In this document: positions 34,701-45,675 of the stretch, piece by piece | Layout: the number at the start of each line of letters is the position of its first letter | Position numbering within the stretch: the stretch's first letter is position 1 | From: Mesostigma viride | Lineage: Eukaryota > Streptophyta > Mesostigmatophyceae > Mesostigmatales > Mesostigmataceae | Length of the DNA: 64,000 nucleotides | Direction of reading: 5' to 3' | NCBI GenBank assembly: GCA_009746045.1 | Contig: RPFO01000164.1 | Location: 2,501,285-2,565,284 of the forward strand | The notes under the pieces: model-generated | Told to the model about the DNA's origin: nothing | Databases searched by the model: none | Seen by the model: only the letters and a program-made list of their open reading frames with translations | Made by a program: the position numbers and the translations under genes

Positions 34701-37700
34701 AAGTCGGCCATCAGCATTATGCTGGCCTTGCCTCCGATTGTACTGCCGTTGTACCATACTATGATACGCACACACCCTAGCTCCAGTTTGGCCGGGTAGA
34801 CCCCACTCCTGGATCATGCAGCTTGCATCGACCTTTGGTTGCCACTTTCTTAGTCTGTGGCAAATTGTCTGAGCGCGCCAGTTGCTGCGCTCGTCAGCAC
34901 CGCAGCGATGTGCTCTTGCCAGGCGGCTAGGACGCCTCATCCTGATGCTGGCTGCCTTGTTCCCGATAGATCTCTTGCTGGCCCGGTCGATCCAGCCGAG
35001 CCTCGGTGGGTTCCTGCGCTTACGTCCCCCGACGCGGGTCTCGAACGCGTGTAATCTGCCACAAGTTGGAGCGCACGCTGCCGGGGCAGTGGGTTGCGGT
35101 GCTTGGCGTGCGGATGCCAGAGGCCACACGTCCACGCGTGATCCCTGGCCAGGGACGCTGGACTCCTCTTGGGCCAGCACTCTTCCGTGATTGCGCCAGG
35201 GCAAGCACTCCCACCTCACCAGGTTTACTCACTTCCTAGCGCATGCAGGCGTGGTGCACCTCCTGCAGCATGCTTCTAGAGTAAGCTGCAACAACTTGAC
35301 GCACCCAGCGGTTTCAAAGCTGTGCACCCCCGAAAAGAAAGAGAGAGGTGAGGGTGCCCTGCGGCCCGCAGCGGGTATCGTCTTGTGCCATGCTAGCGGC
35401 GGAGCAAGCAGGGACCGAGAGCCCTTTATCTTCTAGCGCCGGCGGTTCCACCATCTGCTGCAAATCCGTGGCACGGCCTGCGCTGTTGCGCCATGTCCCA
35501 TCCCATGCACAAAGTGCGCCGCAACCAGCGCCCGAAGTATACCAGCCCAGCCCCTTGGACGACCATGAGCTCTCTGCTCTCATACAGCAACATACGGCTG
35601 CCCTTCTTCCGGTTCCCTCCCTCCCCACATACCCGGTATGGTGGGGCCCACCCATCCTTCTCTCCCGCCCACCCCCCACCCCCAACCCACACCCACACAC
35701 CAGGCGGACGAGCAGCTCAAGGCAGCGGGCAAGAAGGCCGAGAAGCTGGGGGATGCCGGCAGCCAGCTGATGAAGTGCTTCTCGACCGCGCTGCAGGCCA
35801 CCAACCACAAGGGCAAGCGCATGGTCACCCTTCACATCGTGGTGCAGCTGTTCAAGATCTATTTTAAGGTGCACTGTCCATGATCTGTGTTGAGGTGGGG
35901 GGTGGGGGGCTGGGCGGGGCCATAAAAAAGGATGCGCTAGCAGGGCATGTTAGGAGAAGTGGCGGTGTGATGGCAGCGGGTCAGCTAGCGCAAGTGGGCA
36001 CACCCTACCCGATGGTTGTACAATTATACTTATCGCCTTGTTGTCTCCTTGATATTTTTTCCCCACAAGTTTTTGTGTGTGACCACGGATCTCGCTCGGC
36101 TTGTTTCGCTCCTGTTTTATGCAGCGGGCCTAGGCCCCATTTGGATCAAGCCGGCTAGCCTCTCCGATGCTGGTGCATTTTATTGTTGTCGTCCACCGTG
36201 TTATGTTGTGGGTTGAAGGAAGCCCCGCCACCCACCTATGGCAGAGATGCTTCGTGCGGTTGGTCATACTGTGCCGTACCGTCCTCCTTCCCGCAGACCT
36301 GCGCGTATGTGTGGACACACACAGCATGCAAAAGGGCATGTAGAGTCTGTTTGGGCACCGATGTGTGGTCTGTCTGCCACGCTTCTATCATGTGCGTGGG
36401 TGCACAAGTGTGTACCTGTTGGTGCACGACCTTGAAGACTCCGCCTGTGGGAGCGCCCCCTGGGTTTTTGGGCAGGCCTCTGCTTTTTGCATGGCGGTCT
36501 CTGCTTCGATTCCACAGCCTGGTGGGGTGATTATTCTTTGTTGCTTTTGCGGCATGATGCCCACCGTTTACATCCCACACCACCCAACCATACATCCATA
36601 CTCCCTGCATCCATGGTTCTGTTGCCGATTTCTTCTGTTTTTCACCTGTCCCAAGTTACGTCGCTGTTAATACTGTATTCGCACCTTGCTGCTTGCTTAC
36701 CTTGGTATGCGTCACTGGGCCCTACAGCTAAACACGCTGCGGCTGTGCAAGAATCTGATCAAGGCAGTGGATGCACCAACGTATGTACCGTTTGGGCAGT
36801 TCCCCCAGTCCCAGAAGGTGAGGCCACTGATGGTGTCCGGCCATGTGATTCACCGAAGGCTCTCGCCAGATGTCCGTCGTCTGGCATCAACCATTAGGCG
36901 CGCACAACTGTGTTCGCGCCTGCGTATTCGCAACGAGTTGAGCTTTGTGGTTCAAGTATGTTCCTTCTCGCACCCGGCCCACTTAGGCCCCCGGACGTGG
37001 TAAGAAAATAGGTCACAGACCGACTCAGTGCTGCAGGGACTGATGAAGCAGCAGGGTTACCCTGGCTTGGTTCACAAAGTTGTAGCGGCACGCTCTCCTC
37101 ACCCAACAAGACGAAGGACCCTCACGTGGCTGCATGGACTTTGTGGCAACTGGCAAGTGGTCGAGTTTGCAAATGCGTTTAGGTCCTGCTGAGCCTGCGA
37201 GAGCCGGGGGTGGGAGGAGTTGTTTGCCAAATGTTTCCCCATTACTGCACCTGCTTCATGTTTGGGTCATGCCGAAGGTCCTATGTTTGATTCCTTGCTG
37301 GTAGCTTCTGGGCTTTCTTACTTTCTGTGTTCCGCGGAATCTCAGATTTGGGCCGCTAGTGTTTTCACGTTTGTTGCTTTCTGATCTGACGACAATGTAT
37401 GTCTGTTTGCTGGTGCAAGGGTTGACACCGATGTCTGCCTGCCTGGCCGCTGTACATGTCATGCGTCTTGTATTGGTTTATTGGAATGTCATGTGCATGG
37501 CCATCATCATGCCCACTGTGCATACTGAATGTGCGTGCAAATTACGCCTGTGTCACATTGTCACGTGTCGATCGTGTCCTAACCATGTGTGACAGCTGCA
37601 ACGCTTCCCCGATCATTTATAAATACATTTGCTTGGTGTTGCGGTTGGCACCTCTGGGGGGCTGATTTGACGCTTCCTCCGGAGCTATGAAGGCTTGACA

Positions 37701-40700
37701 ATGAAGTAGACACGATTGCCGACTTGTTACTGCCCGCCCTTCTCACCATATTTATACGGCCGGCACGCAACTGTCTGCTGTCACACGGCCACAGGTCAGC
37801 TACAAGTTTTACCTGGGCCAGCTGTCTGTTTTTGAGGACAACTTCCAAAAGGTGAGCCTTGGGACGCTGGGCTTTTATTTTGGTTTGGCAGCGGCTGGCT
37901 GGTCAGCGCACTTTGACCTGAAAAGCAGGCTCGGAGCTGTTTATGCCTGGGGTGATTTAAGGATTTGTACTTATTCTTATCGCTGCACTTGTATTCCTTG
38001 ATGGTCTTTAATCATGATAATTGTCTTTCATATGTTTAGATAAGGCCATGTCCCAGGACTAGGGGATGGACAGCGCGGGCTGACAGATCTGGGGTTGCAA
38101 AGAAATATGTAGTCATGGTTGTTCAAAGTGCGGATAGGTTGTTCGTAAGGTTGTCCCTAAGGGCTCTTCATGGCACATGTGGCACGTGATGGAAGACCCT
38201 GCTTGCTGAGCAGGAATGCACATCAGGTTCTGAGTACTTGCATCCACTGGATTGGCTATTTATTACGATTTGCCAAGTCCTCTTCTGCCCGACTCTTGTT
38301 TTATTTCTTTTGTTTGTTTCTATGTTAGAAAGGTGACAAACTAAGTACTAGAGGGTTTAGGGCAAATAGAAGAGGCTATGCCATCAGCCATCCATTGAAA
38401 TGGTGCCTGTCAATGTTGACTAGCTTATTCTGATTGACGGACGTTGGGTGGGGACGCTCCTTTGCGTGATTCCTTGTCTGGTCGCAACTGCCACGCGCAC
38501 AACTTTCACACACACAAACAGGCGGCGGAGGACTTGGGCTACGCGTTCCAGCATTGCCACGTCACCGCCGCCAAGAACAAGCGGTGCGTGGGCTGCCTGT
38601 GCAAATTAATGCAAAGATCAACCCACTCGCCTTCAACTTACCTAGCGTGAACGACCAGCTAACTGACTTGGCTTGAACGATCAGGTAGCTAACTTCGCTT
38701 GAATGATCAGCTATTTAACCTAGCGTGAACGACCAGCTAACTGACTTGGCTTGAACGATCAGGTAGCTAACTTCGCTTGAATGATCAGCTATTTAACCTA
38801 GCGTGAACGACCAGCTAACTGACTTAGCTTGAAAGATCAGCTAGCTGACTTAGGAAGATTATTATTAGAGCATGCGAATCGGGAAGGAGAGAGCCAAGAC
38901 TTAGAGCAGCTCCCCCCCCAATCATCTAAAACATCATCCAGAATGTGTTGCCAAGAAAGCATGGCCAGCATGGGTCTCCTCACCATCCACTCCCTCACGT
39001 GGCGCCCTTACCCACCGCCGGCATCCAGTGGACAACAACCCACCCACCAAGCACCCTGCTGCCTCACCAATACCCCTTCTGGCTACTCGACTAACCCTGC
39101 TGCTATTGCCCACCTGCCACCTGCCAGGATGGTCCTGCGCTACCTCGTCCCTGTCAAGCTGCTGCTGGGTCAGCTGCCTACCCTGGCGCTGCTGCAGGAG
39201 CACCAGCTCATGGAGGTGAGGGGCATGCGCTCTCTGGTTTTAGCTCGGATGAGGCATGTTTACTAGTTGTACATGTCTATTCCGTGTGGGCGAGAGGCAC
39301 CAGCTCATGGAATCTAGTAAAACTTGTGGTGAGAGGCATCCACTTTGGGGGGTTCGGGCGAGCAGGGTCGACGCGTGGTGGTGGCTGTGCCAGCATCACC
39401 ATCTCAAGAGGCTACGATCACTCCCCTGTCCGCTTCCCTAGTGTTTTACGGGCCCTTGGCCATCACAAACGCCCTCACTATCTCACCACGAGATCCCAGC
39501 TCCGCCGCCACTAGATTCCCTGTCAGACCTTCAAGGATGTGGCATGCGGTTCCTGTGGGAGAGTTCTCTGTTGCGGCACGCGCTGGATGTCTCGCTGGCA
39601 GCGGCCTCGGAGATAGAAGAGCTGACGAGCGGACATGGATGTGTTGATGTGCATAGCTGTGCCGTTCGAGGACCCGCCCTCAGTGCACCGTTGGTTGATG
39701 CAAGTGCACTGGCCACGTTCCGATCTGGTCTGGATGCCAGCACATTTCTCGCCCATGGCGCAGCCAATGATGGGCATCTGTCGTCTTGGTGCGTATGCAT
39801 GAGCCTGGCATTGGCTTTCCTTAACTAGTTAGAGCCGCACTCCCATCCGTGCGCCTATACTCAATCATGCTTGACCATGGATGCTTGGTGCACTGCGCAT
39901 GTATTCATTCCACTTGGCATGTCCTGCAGTACGCCCCGCTCATGTCAGCGCTCAAGGAGGGCAACGTGCGCACGTTCGAGGCATGCCTGGAGAGGAACCA
40001 GCGCAGGTACGGGCGCGTGGCTGTTGCGTGTAGAGTGAATGGCGTGCCTGTTGTGTAGTAAGGGCTGGCATGTTTTGTAATAGCGACATGCCTGTTGTGT
40101 GTACAGGGAAGGGCATGCCGATCGTGTGATAAACAAGCCCGTATGTGAGCCTATTGTGTGTGTTGTGTGGCCCCGCTGTTCGCACTTCCTAACTTCTGCC
40201 ACGTGTCCCCATCATCCTGCATGCCACACCGCGCTGCCACCTGTCGCCCAGGTTCATCAAGACGGGCGTGTACCTGCTGCTGGAGAAGCTCAAGTTCTCT
40301 GTCTACCGCAACCTGCTCAAGCGCTGGTGGGTGACCCAAATCAACCAAGGCTTTTTTGTAGCTATAAATAGGGTATGAAAGCGCGAGCTGTCCTCTATGA
40401 CCTGCTCAAGCGCTAGCGGGTGAGGGTGAGCACCCGGGATTTCTTATTCCGACGCCCCATGGCCTCCAGGACAGGCGTGCCGCGCCGGACTCGCCCGCTT
40501 TGGGCTTTGGGCGCCTGTGGCCTTGGGCTTTGGGCGTATGCCCATTCGGCACAAAAGGCGAGCAGATTTCTACACTAAACACTACACCACGTAAGCTGAC
40601 CATGGTGCGGCGTAAACTTCAAAACAACGTAAAAGCATTACCATTTCGCCGTCATTGTCGCCCGGCATCGTGCATGCTGTTTTGTAGAAGTGCGGGTTCG

Positions 40701-42764
40701 CATGCGCCAAGAAGTGCAACCGACGCCATGATTAGTTGGGAGGAAGTATTAAATTTGCTGTTCCAGGTCATGGGATAGCCGTTCTTGGTCATAGGATACT
40801 TGTTCCTGGTCATAGGATACTTGTTATTGGTCATGGAATCAGCATGACCAGGAACGGCTATCCCATGGCCAGGAACTGCTACCCCATGACCAGGAGCAGG
40901 GATCAGCATCACCAGGGCCGTCTATCCGATGACCAGGAACTGCTATCCCACGACCAGGAGCAGGGATCAGCATCACCAGGGCCGTCTATCCGATGACCAG
41001 GAACTGCTACCCCACGACCAGGAACGTCTATCCCATGACCACGAACAAGTATCCCATGACCTGGAACAGCTAATTTAACACCTCTTCCCAACTAGTCATG
41101 GCGTCGGTTGCACTCCTCGGCGCATGCAAACCCGCAGATCTACAAAACAGCACGCACGATGCATGCCGGGCCACAACGATGGCCAAACGGTAATATTGAG
41201 TTCTGAGCTGGCTTGGCGCCTTGGCGGCGATAATTTACGTTGTTTTGAAGTTAACGCCGCACCAAGGTCAGCTTACCTAGTGTAGTATTTAGTGTAGAAA
41301 TCTGCTCGCCTTTTGTGCCGAAAGGGCCAAACGCCCAAAGCCCAAAAGGCGGGCGAGTCCCGCGCGGCGCGCCTGTCCTGGAGGCCATGGTGCGTCGGAA
41401 TAAGAAATCCCATGAGCACCCACGGTTACCCGCTTGCCTACATTGAACCATCACTACATGAGTAAGACCGTGGGGTTGATTTGGCATCACACCGCCACTG
41501 CAACACGTACTTAATGCTGCACAGTACCTCCGCACTTCCCATTCCCTTGCACATCCCTGTGCCTACCCCCCTCCCTTTGCCCACGCCGCAGCTTCCTGTT
41601 CCAGCAGGCCAGGGACCCTGCCAAGGCGCACCAGCTGAGCCTGCTGCTCTTCCAGCGCGCGCTCCAGTGGCTGGGCTCGAGCATGGACATGGACGAGGTG
41701 AGGCGGGAAGTGTGCTTTTGTCTTGATAAATGAGCATGGACATGGACGAGGTGAGGCAGGAAGCGTGCTCTTGTCTTAATAAATGAGCATGGACATGGAC
41801 GAGGTGAGGCGGGAAGCGTGCTTTTGTCTTGATAAATGAGCATGGACATGGATGAGGTGAGGCGGGGACTGTGCCTTGGCTACGTAGCAATAAGAAGTGC
41901 CGCATGCAGTAGAGCATGGTATGGACAGTGCGCTAGGCATGGGCATGAATAAGGTGAGGCGGGGACTGTGCCTTGGCTACGTAGCAATAAGAAGTGCCGC
42001 ATGCAGTAGAGCATGGTATGGACACGGCACTAGGCATGGGCATGGACGAGGTAAGGCGGGCATCTTTTGTGTTTATAAATGAGCATGGGCGCTGGGCATG
42101 GGCGAGGTGAGGCGGTCCTTGGTGCTGTTGATAGCAGCTAGTAAAGCAAGTGGCACAACACGTGGACAACTGGTGTTAAAAGGGGAGCTGGGCATGGGCG
42201 AGATGAGGCGGGCCTTGGTGCTGTTGATAGCAGCTAGTAAAGCAAGTGGCACAACACGTGGACAACTGGTGTTAAAAGGGGAGCTGGGCATGGGCGATAT
42301 GAGGCGGTCCTTGGTGCTGTTGATAGCAGCTAGTAAAGCAAGTGGCACAACACGTGGACAACTGGTGTTAAAAGGGGAGCTGGGCATGGGCGAGGTGAGG
42401 CGGGCACTGCATTTTTAATAGATGAAGTAGTGCGACGTGTAGCTAGTACAGCATGCATTATTTTTATGGCAATGAGGGGAGCCGCGTGGCATTGTGGCAT
42501 GGCATGGCATACCTCTTGTCTGCTTGGCGGTTACACAGGTTGCTTTTTTGCGCGTGTTGAATGAAGTGGTGGCATCTTGGTGGCATGCTGTGGAATTTCG
42601 CTCCTGTTGCTTGCTGGCTGCTGGAGCAGGTGGAGTGCATCGTTGCCAACCTCATTTACCGGCGATACGTCAAGGGCTACATCAGCCACAAGAGCTCCGT
42701 TGTCGTGCTGAGCAAGCAGCAACCCTTTCCCCCCCTGACCAGCGTAGCGCTCAGTGACCCTTGA
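31799..42764 (+). CDS. PCID2: PCID2/Thp1 homolog, TREX-2 mRNA-export complex subunit
   Basis: Twelve exons with GT-AG ends and matching phases: 31799-31942, 33453-33589, 34440-34533, 35704-35868, 36728-36817, 37795-37851, 38522-38583, 39128-39215, 39930-40006, 40252-40326, 41592-41697, 42630-42764. They encode 409 residues, against about 400-413 in animals and plants. PCID2 is the PCI-domain partner of the Sac3/GANP scaffold and couples transcription to mRNA export at the nuclear pore. Family blocks in order: LLSFQNAPS, FLKEFRSADTPWPNPVLQGL, SQLMKCFSTAL, LHIVVQLFKIYFK, SYKFYLGQLSVFEDNF, GYAFQHCH, MVLRYLVPVKLLLGQLPT, RFIKTGVYLLLEKLKFSVYR, DPAKAHQLSL and the winged-helix end VECIVANLIYRRYVKGYISH, SKQQPFPPL. 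Introns hold several minisatellites and a 1-kb foldback element. All domains are intact, so I expect a working gene. Confidence 0.93.
32953..33262. repeat. (CCCCA)n array in PCID2 intron 1
   Basis: About 300 bp of CCCCA pentamers with occasional CCCA and CCCTC, followed by poly-C runs at 33397-33427, upstream of the exon 2 acceptor at 33451. The opposite strand is TGGGG repeat, a good G-quadruplex former. Pro-His-Pro-Thr and Gly-Trp-Gly-Gly frames are artefacts. Confidence 0.93.
33908..34240. repeat. 67-bp minisatellite in PCID2 intron 2, five copies
   Basis: GAACACAAACAGGAG starts at 33908, 33975, 34042, 34109 and 34176, an exact 67-bp period; copies differ at one or two bases. Confidence 0.95.
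38649..38860. repeat. 78-bp minisatellite in PCID2 intron 7
   Basis: GAACGACCAGCTAACTGACTT starts at 38649, 38727 and 38805 (78-bp period), each unit itself made of two related halves with GATCAG/GACCAG cores. Confidence 0.9.
39201..39320 (+). repeat. Duplicated PCID2 exon-8 end inside intron 8
   Basis: The last bases of exon 8 (CACCAGCTCATGGAG, ending 39215) recur at 39298-39311 (CACCAGCTCATGGA), 97 bp downstream in the intron, preceded by a GGTGAG-like or GCGAGAG word. Confidence 0.65.
40400..40435 (+). repeat. Duplicated PCID2 exon-10 end inside intron 10
   Basis: ACCTGCTCAAGCGCTAGCGG then GTGA repeats the exon 10 end and its donor (ACCTGCTCAAGCGCTGGTGG then GTGA at 40311) 89 bp downstream. 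The foldback element inserted just after this copy. Confidence 0.7.
40436..41412. mobile_element. Foldback/MULE-like element in PCID2 intron 10 (~1 kb)
   Basis: GGGATTTCTTATTCCGAC at the left end is the inverse of the right end. The inverted arms continue for at least 200 bp (for example CTTCAAAACAACGTAAA at 40616 against TTTACGTTGTTTTGAAG at 41231) and, with gaps, nearly to the centre, where GGTCATGGGATAG words form tandem and inverted copies. TGAGCACCC flanks both sides (40427-40435 and 41413-41421), a 9-bp duplication typical of Mutator-like elements. No coding capacity. Confidence 0.8.
41679..42410 (+). repeat. Tandem array from PCID2 exon-11/intron-11 junction
   Basis: GAGCATGGACATGGACGAG plus donor GTGAGG starts at 41679 (the real junction) and recurs at 41732, 41785 and 41838, an exact 53-bp period. 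It continues as diverged units containing GGGCATGGACGAGGTAAGG (about 42035) and then a 96-bp unit with GGGCATGGGCGAGRTGAGGC at 42092, 42188, 42284 and 42380. Nearly every unit keeps a potential donor. Confidence 0.85.
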
Positions 42765-43041
42765 TGGGGCATGTAAAGCTCCGTAACCCTCGATGGGCGA
42801 GAGGGAAATGCCACAGTGAGCGGGCCCCAAACTTGGGGTCACCCTCGTGACGCATGGTTAGGATGAGAGCACCCTGAACTGAACATGGTTAGTGAGCCGA
42901 AAACCTCTCACGTGCCAACGTGTTGCGGGATGTGGGCTACTCAAACAAAGTGTCGCCCCGCAGGAGCTGATTTACTCTGCAGGACATGAGGCGGATAGTG
43001 CCCTCAGATTATTGAGGTTTGGCCGGTAGGATTGCGTGTAC
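42765..43041. other. PCID2 3' region and LINE tail border
   Basis: TGTAA at 42772-42776, right after the stop, resembles the green-algal polyadenylation signal but lies very close to the stop codon. From about 43012 the sequence becomes the LINE tail (GGCCGGTAGGATTGCGTGTA). Confidence 0.35.
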
Positions 43042-43658
43042 CCATCCATCCATCCATCCATCCATCCATCCATCCATCCATCCATCCATCCATCCATCCA
43101 TCCATCCATCCATCCATCCATCCATCCATCCATCCATCCATCCATCCATCCATCCATCCATCCATCCATCCATCCATCCATCCATCCATCCATCCATCCA
43201 TCCATCCATCCATCCATCCATCCATCCATCCATCCATCCATCCATCCATCCATCCATCCATCCATCCATCCATCCATCCATCCATCCATCCATCCATCCA
43301 TCCATCCATCCATCCATCCATCCATCCATCCATCCATCCATCCATCCATCCATCCATCCATCCATCCATCCATCCATCCATCCATCCATCCATCCATCCA
43401 TCCATCCATCCATCCATCCATCCATCCATCCATCCATCCATCCATCCATCCATCCATCCATCCATCCATCCATCCATCCATCCATCCATCCATCCATCCA
43501 TCCATCCATCCATCCATCCATCCATCCATCCATCCATCCATCCATCCATCCATCCATCCATCCATCCATCCATCCATCCATCCATCCATCCATCCATCCA
43601 TCCATCCATCCATCCATCCATCCATCCATCCATCCATCCATCCATTCATCCATCCATC
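43042..43658 (+). repeat. (CATC)n array, ~154 units, in LINE tail
   Basis: Pure CATC except one TTCATC variant at about 43645. Followed by GGGGTTAATGCTCCGTGACT, the hairpin region and TTAATTAATTA, identical to other LINE tails in the window. Essentially no LINE coding sequence remains upstream. Confidence 0.97.
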
Positions 43659-43699
43659 GGGGTTAATGCTCCGTGACTCCCCAACGGGAGCACGAGTTA

Positions 43700-44118
43700 A
43701 TTAATTATTGAGGTTGCCGGCGCGGTTGGGCAACATAGGTAATCCACAAAGAATGCATTATCAAAGGGAACCCAATGTGGGCCACCGTCTGTGACAAAAC
43801 AGTGCTCTATTATGAAAATAGCCCATGGAGGAGATAGGCATGAAAATGTGTACTTATGCATGCCTGTGCACAAAAGTATCTGAGTATGCATTCAAAGTAG
43901 TGCTAGCATGCATCATTTGGGGCTTTCTATAAAGCTCCTCATGGAATGAGTTTTCATTTAAACTAAATTAAATTGAAACATATTCCAGTTGGGAGTACAT
44001 GTGTAGCACATATCCCTGCATTAATTAATTAATTAATTAATAGACACGTGACTGCGTCACGTGAGCATAAGCCCTCAGTGGGAGCGGAACATGGGATGGA
44101 ATGGATGGTATAAGCTAT
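43700..44118. other. No gene seen
   Basis: Mixed sequence followed at 43970-44045 by a block (CCAGTTGGGAGTACATGTG, then a (TTAA)n run) that belongs to the dispersed GGGAGTACATGTAGCACATA family. Confidence 0.4.
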
Positions 44119-45215
44119 CTAGGTCCTAGTTACAGGGGTGTGGGCACCGCGGCCCGAATCGCTATGAATGCCATACTTGGTCACACGCGGAGCCCCCACA
44201 GGCTTGGGGGTGGTCTCCTTCATCACTACTTGCCATCTATCCTTGCGCACCATCTGCCTCCATATTACAGACAAACCAGGAGGCTGCCCGGGGGTGAGCC
44301 CGTCACGTCTAGTGTAGCACATGTCCATGCCGAGTCTATCACGAAAAGTCCACGGGTGGCGGCCCTGCCGCGCGCGGCCGGGGGCACGCCAGGTGAGGAC
44401 ATATCGCCCAGGCTGGGCGGGCTTGGTGCCAGCTAGTCTATCTGATGTATCTACCTGATCTGTGCGGGCCAGGTGCCCGGCTAGGCCCAGGCGCCTGTGC
44501 CTAATAATGTGGGAAACATAGGGCAAATCAGCGTACAAATCCTCATTACTAATGTGCAAACCAAAGGGGATGTTAAGGGCCTTGCGCAGCATCTGGGTGA
44601 CGGCGCCGTCGAGTCGTTGCTCCAGCTCCTGCATCAGTGTCCACGTCTCGGCGCCGTAGGTCAGGATCGTCAGAATGACGACCTTGAAGAGGTCACGCTT
44701 GACGATCCGGGGTAGGGCGGGGTTGCTCCACCAGCGGCGGTGGTCATGGAGGTGCGCCCACGCCATGCCGATCCGTGTCGTCATGTCGTCCTCGCAGTCG
44801 GGAAGCCAACTGCCGAGCAGCTTGAAGCGGCCTGAAGTAGGGTAGTTGACCTCGGCATCGTCTAAGAGGCGGAGTGTGGGTGGGGGCCCTGCCATGCCGA
44901 GGGCCAGGGCCTCCGTTTTGGGGCTGATTTCTAGACCAACCGCCCGAGCCTCGAGCGCCAGGCAGTCCAGCCAAAGTTGGGCAGACTCCGGCTTCTCGAT
45001 GAGCGTGATGTCGTCGGCATAAATGAGGTCAGCTAGTAAATTCTGCTTGTTAGTCGGCCCCCCTTCCCCAAGCTCGTTCGTGATCGCTAGGCCAGGGGCA
45101 CGGCCTGCAATGCTAGCAAAGCGAGCACGTGCCTGGCGCATAACATAATCCACTACAATAATAAACAGGTACGGCGACAGGACGCAACCCTGCCAGACGC
45201 CGGTCTGCATGAGAA
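44119..45215 (-). mobile_element. LINE ORF2 fragment, RT with YADD, open frame
   Basis: The minus strand is open for about 365 codons: GVWQGCVLSPYLFIIVVDYV, DLIYADDITLIEK (catalytic YADD), GLEISPKTEALALGM, RFKLLGSWLPDCEDD, LTYGAETWTLMQELEQ and HIIRHRRLGLAGHLARTDQV, ending after GIHSDSGRGAH. This is the C-terminal half of a LINE reverse transcriptase and connection domain, a sister subfamily to those at 21 and 47 kb. The endonuclease and N-terminal RT are missing. At the upstream side it joins the unrelated GGGGCATATGGCTTTTAATA repeat. Truncated but without stops. Confidence 0.85.
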
Positions 45216-45600
45216 GGGGCATATGGCTTTTAATACATTCTGGGCTATTTCCTGCAAGGGTAGGGTGTAAACTGCACAAGCTCTGGGTGCACAAAGTGCA
45301 TGCACCTGCACCACTATGTGTTCCAGCAGCTTAAGGTGCGGACATAGGATGGAAGATGATCATACATTAACAATATCTAGGGCATGGCATCTCAGAAGCC
45401 ATGCCCTAGCTCTTGTATAGCCATGATGATCTTCCCCCACATGACATGCTCCCCTTAGCTGGGCATAGCGTGATAGATCATGAGCGTGCAGGTGCCCTGG
45501 TGCAACTAGCTAGAGCAAGGGTAGCTTACATTCCCACTCTTGCAGGAAGTAGCCTAGAATGTATTATAGGCCATATGCCCCTTTCTGCCGCCATTTTCAG
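45216..45600. repeat. Dispersed repeat blocks
   Basis: Copies of the GGGGCATATGG/ACATTCTGGGCTA/TTCCTGCAAGGGT/CACCTGCACCA family, partly inverted (45216-45320 and 45530-45585). An imperfect palindrome GGGCATGGCATCTCAG/AGCCATGCCC lies near 45383-45412. Confidence 0.55.
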
Positions 45601-45675
45601 CCGCCATCGCCCAAGATTTAGCGCAATATCAACAAAACGCAGCACAGGCAGGGTTCGTATTTTCCGGAACCAGCT

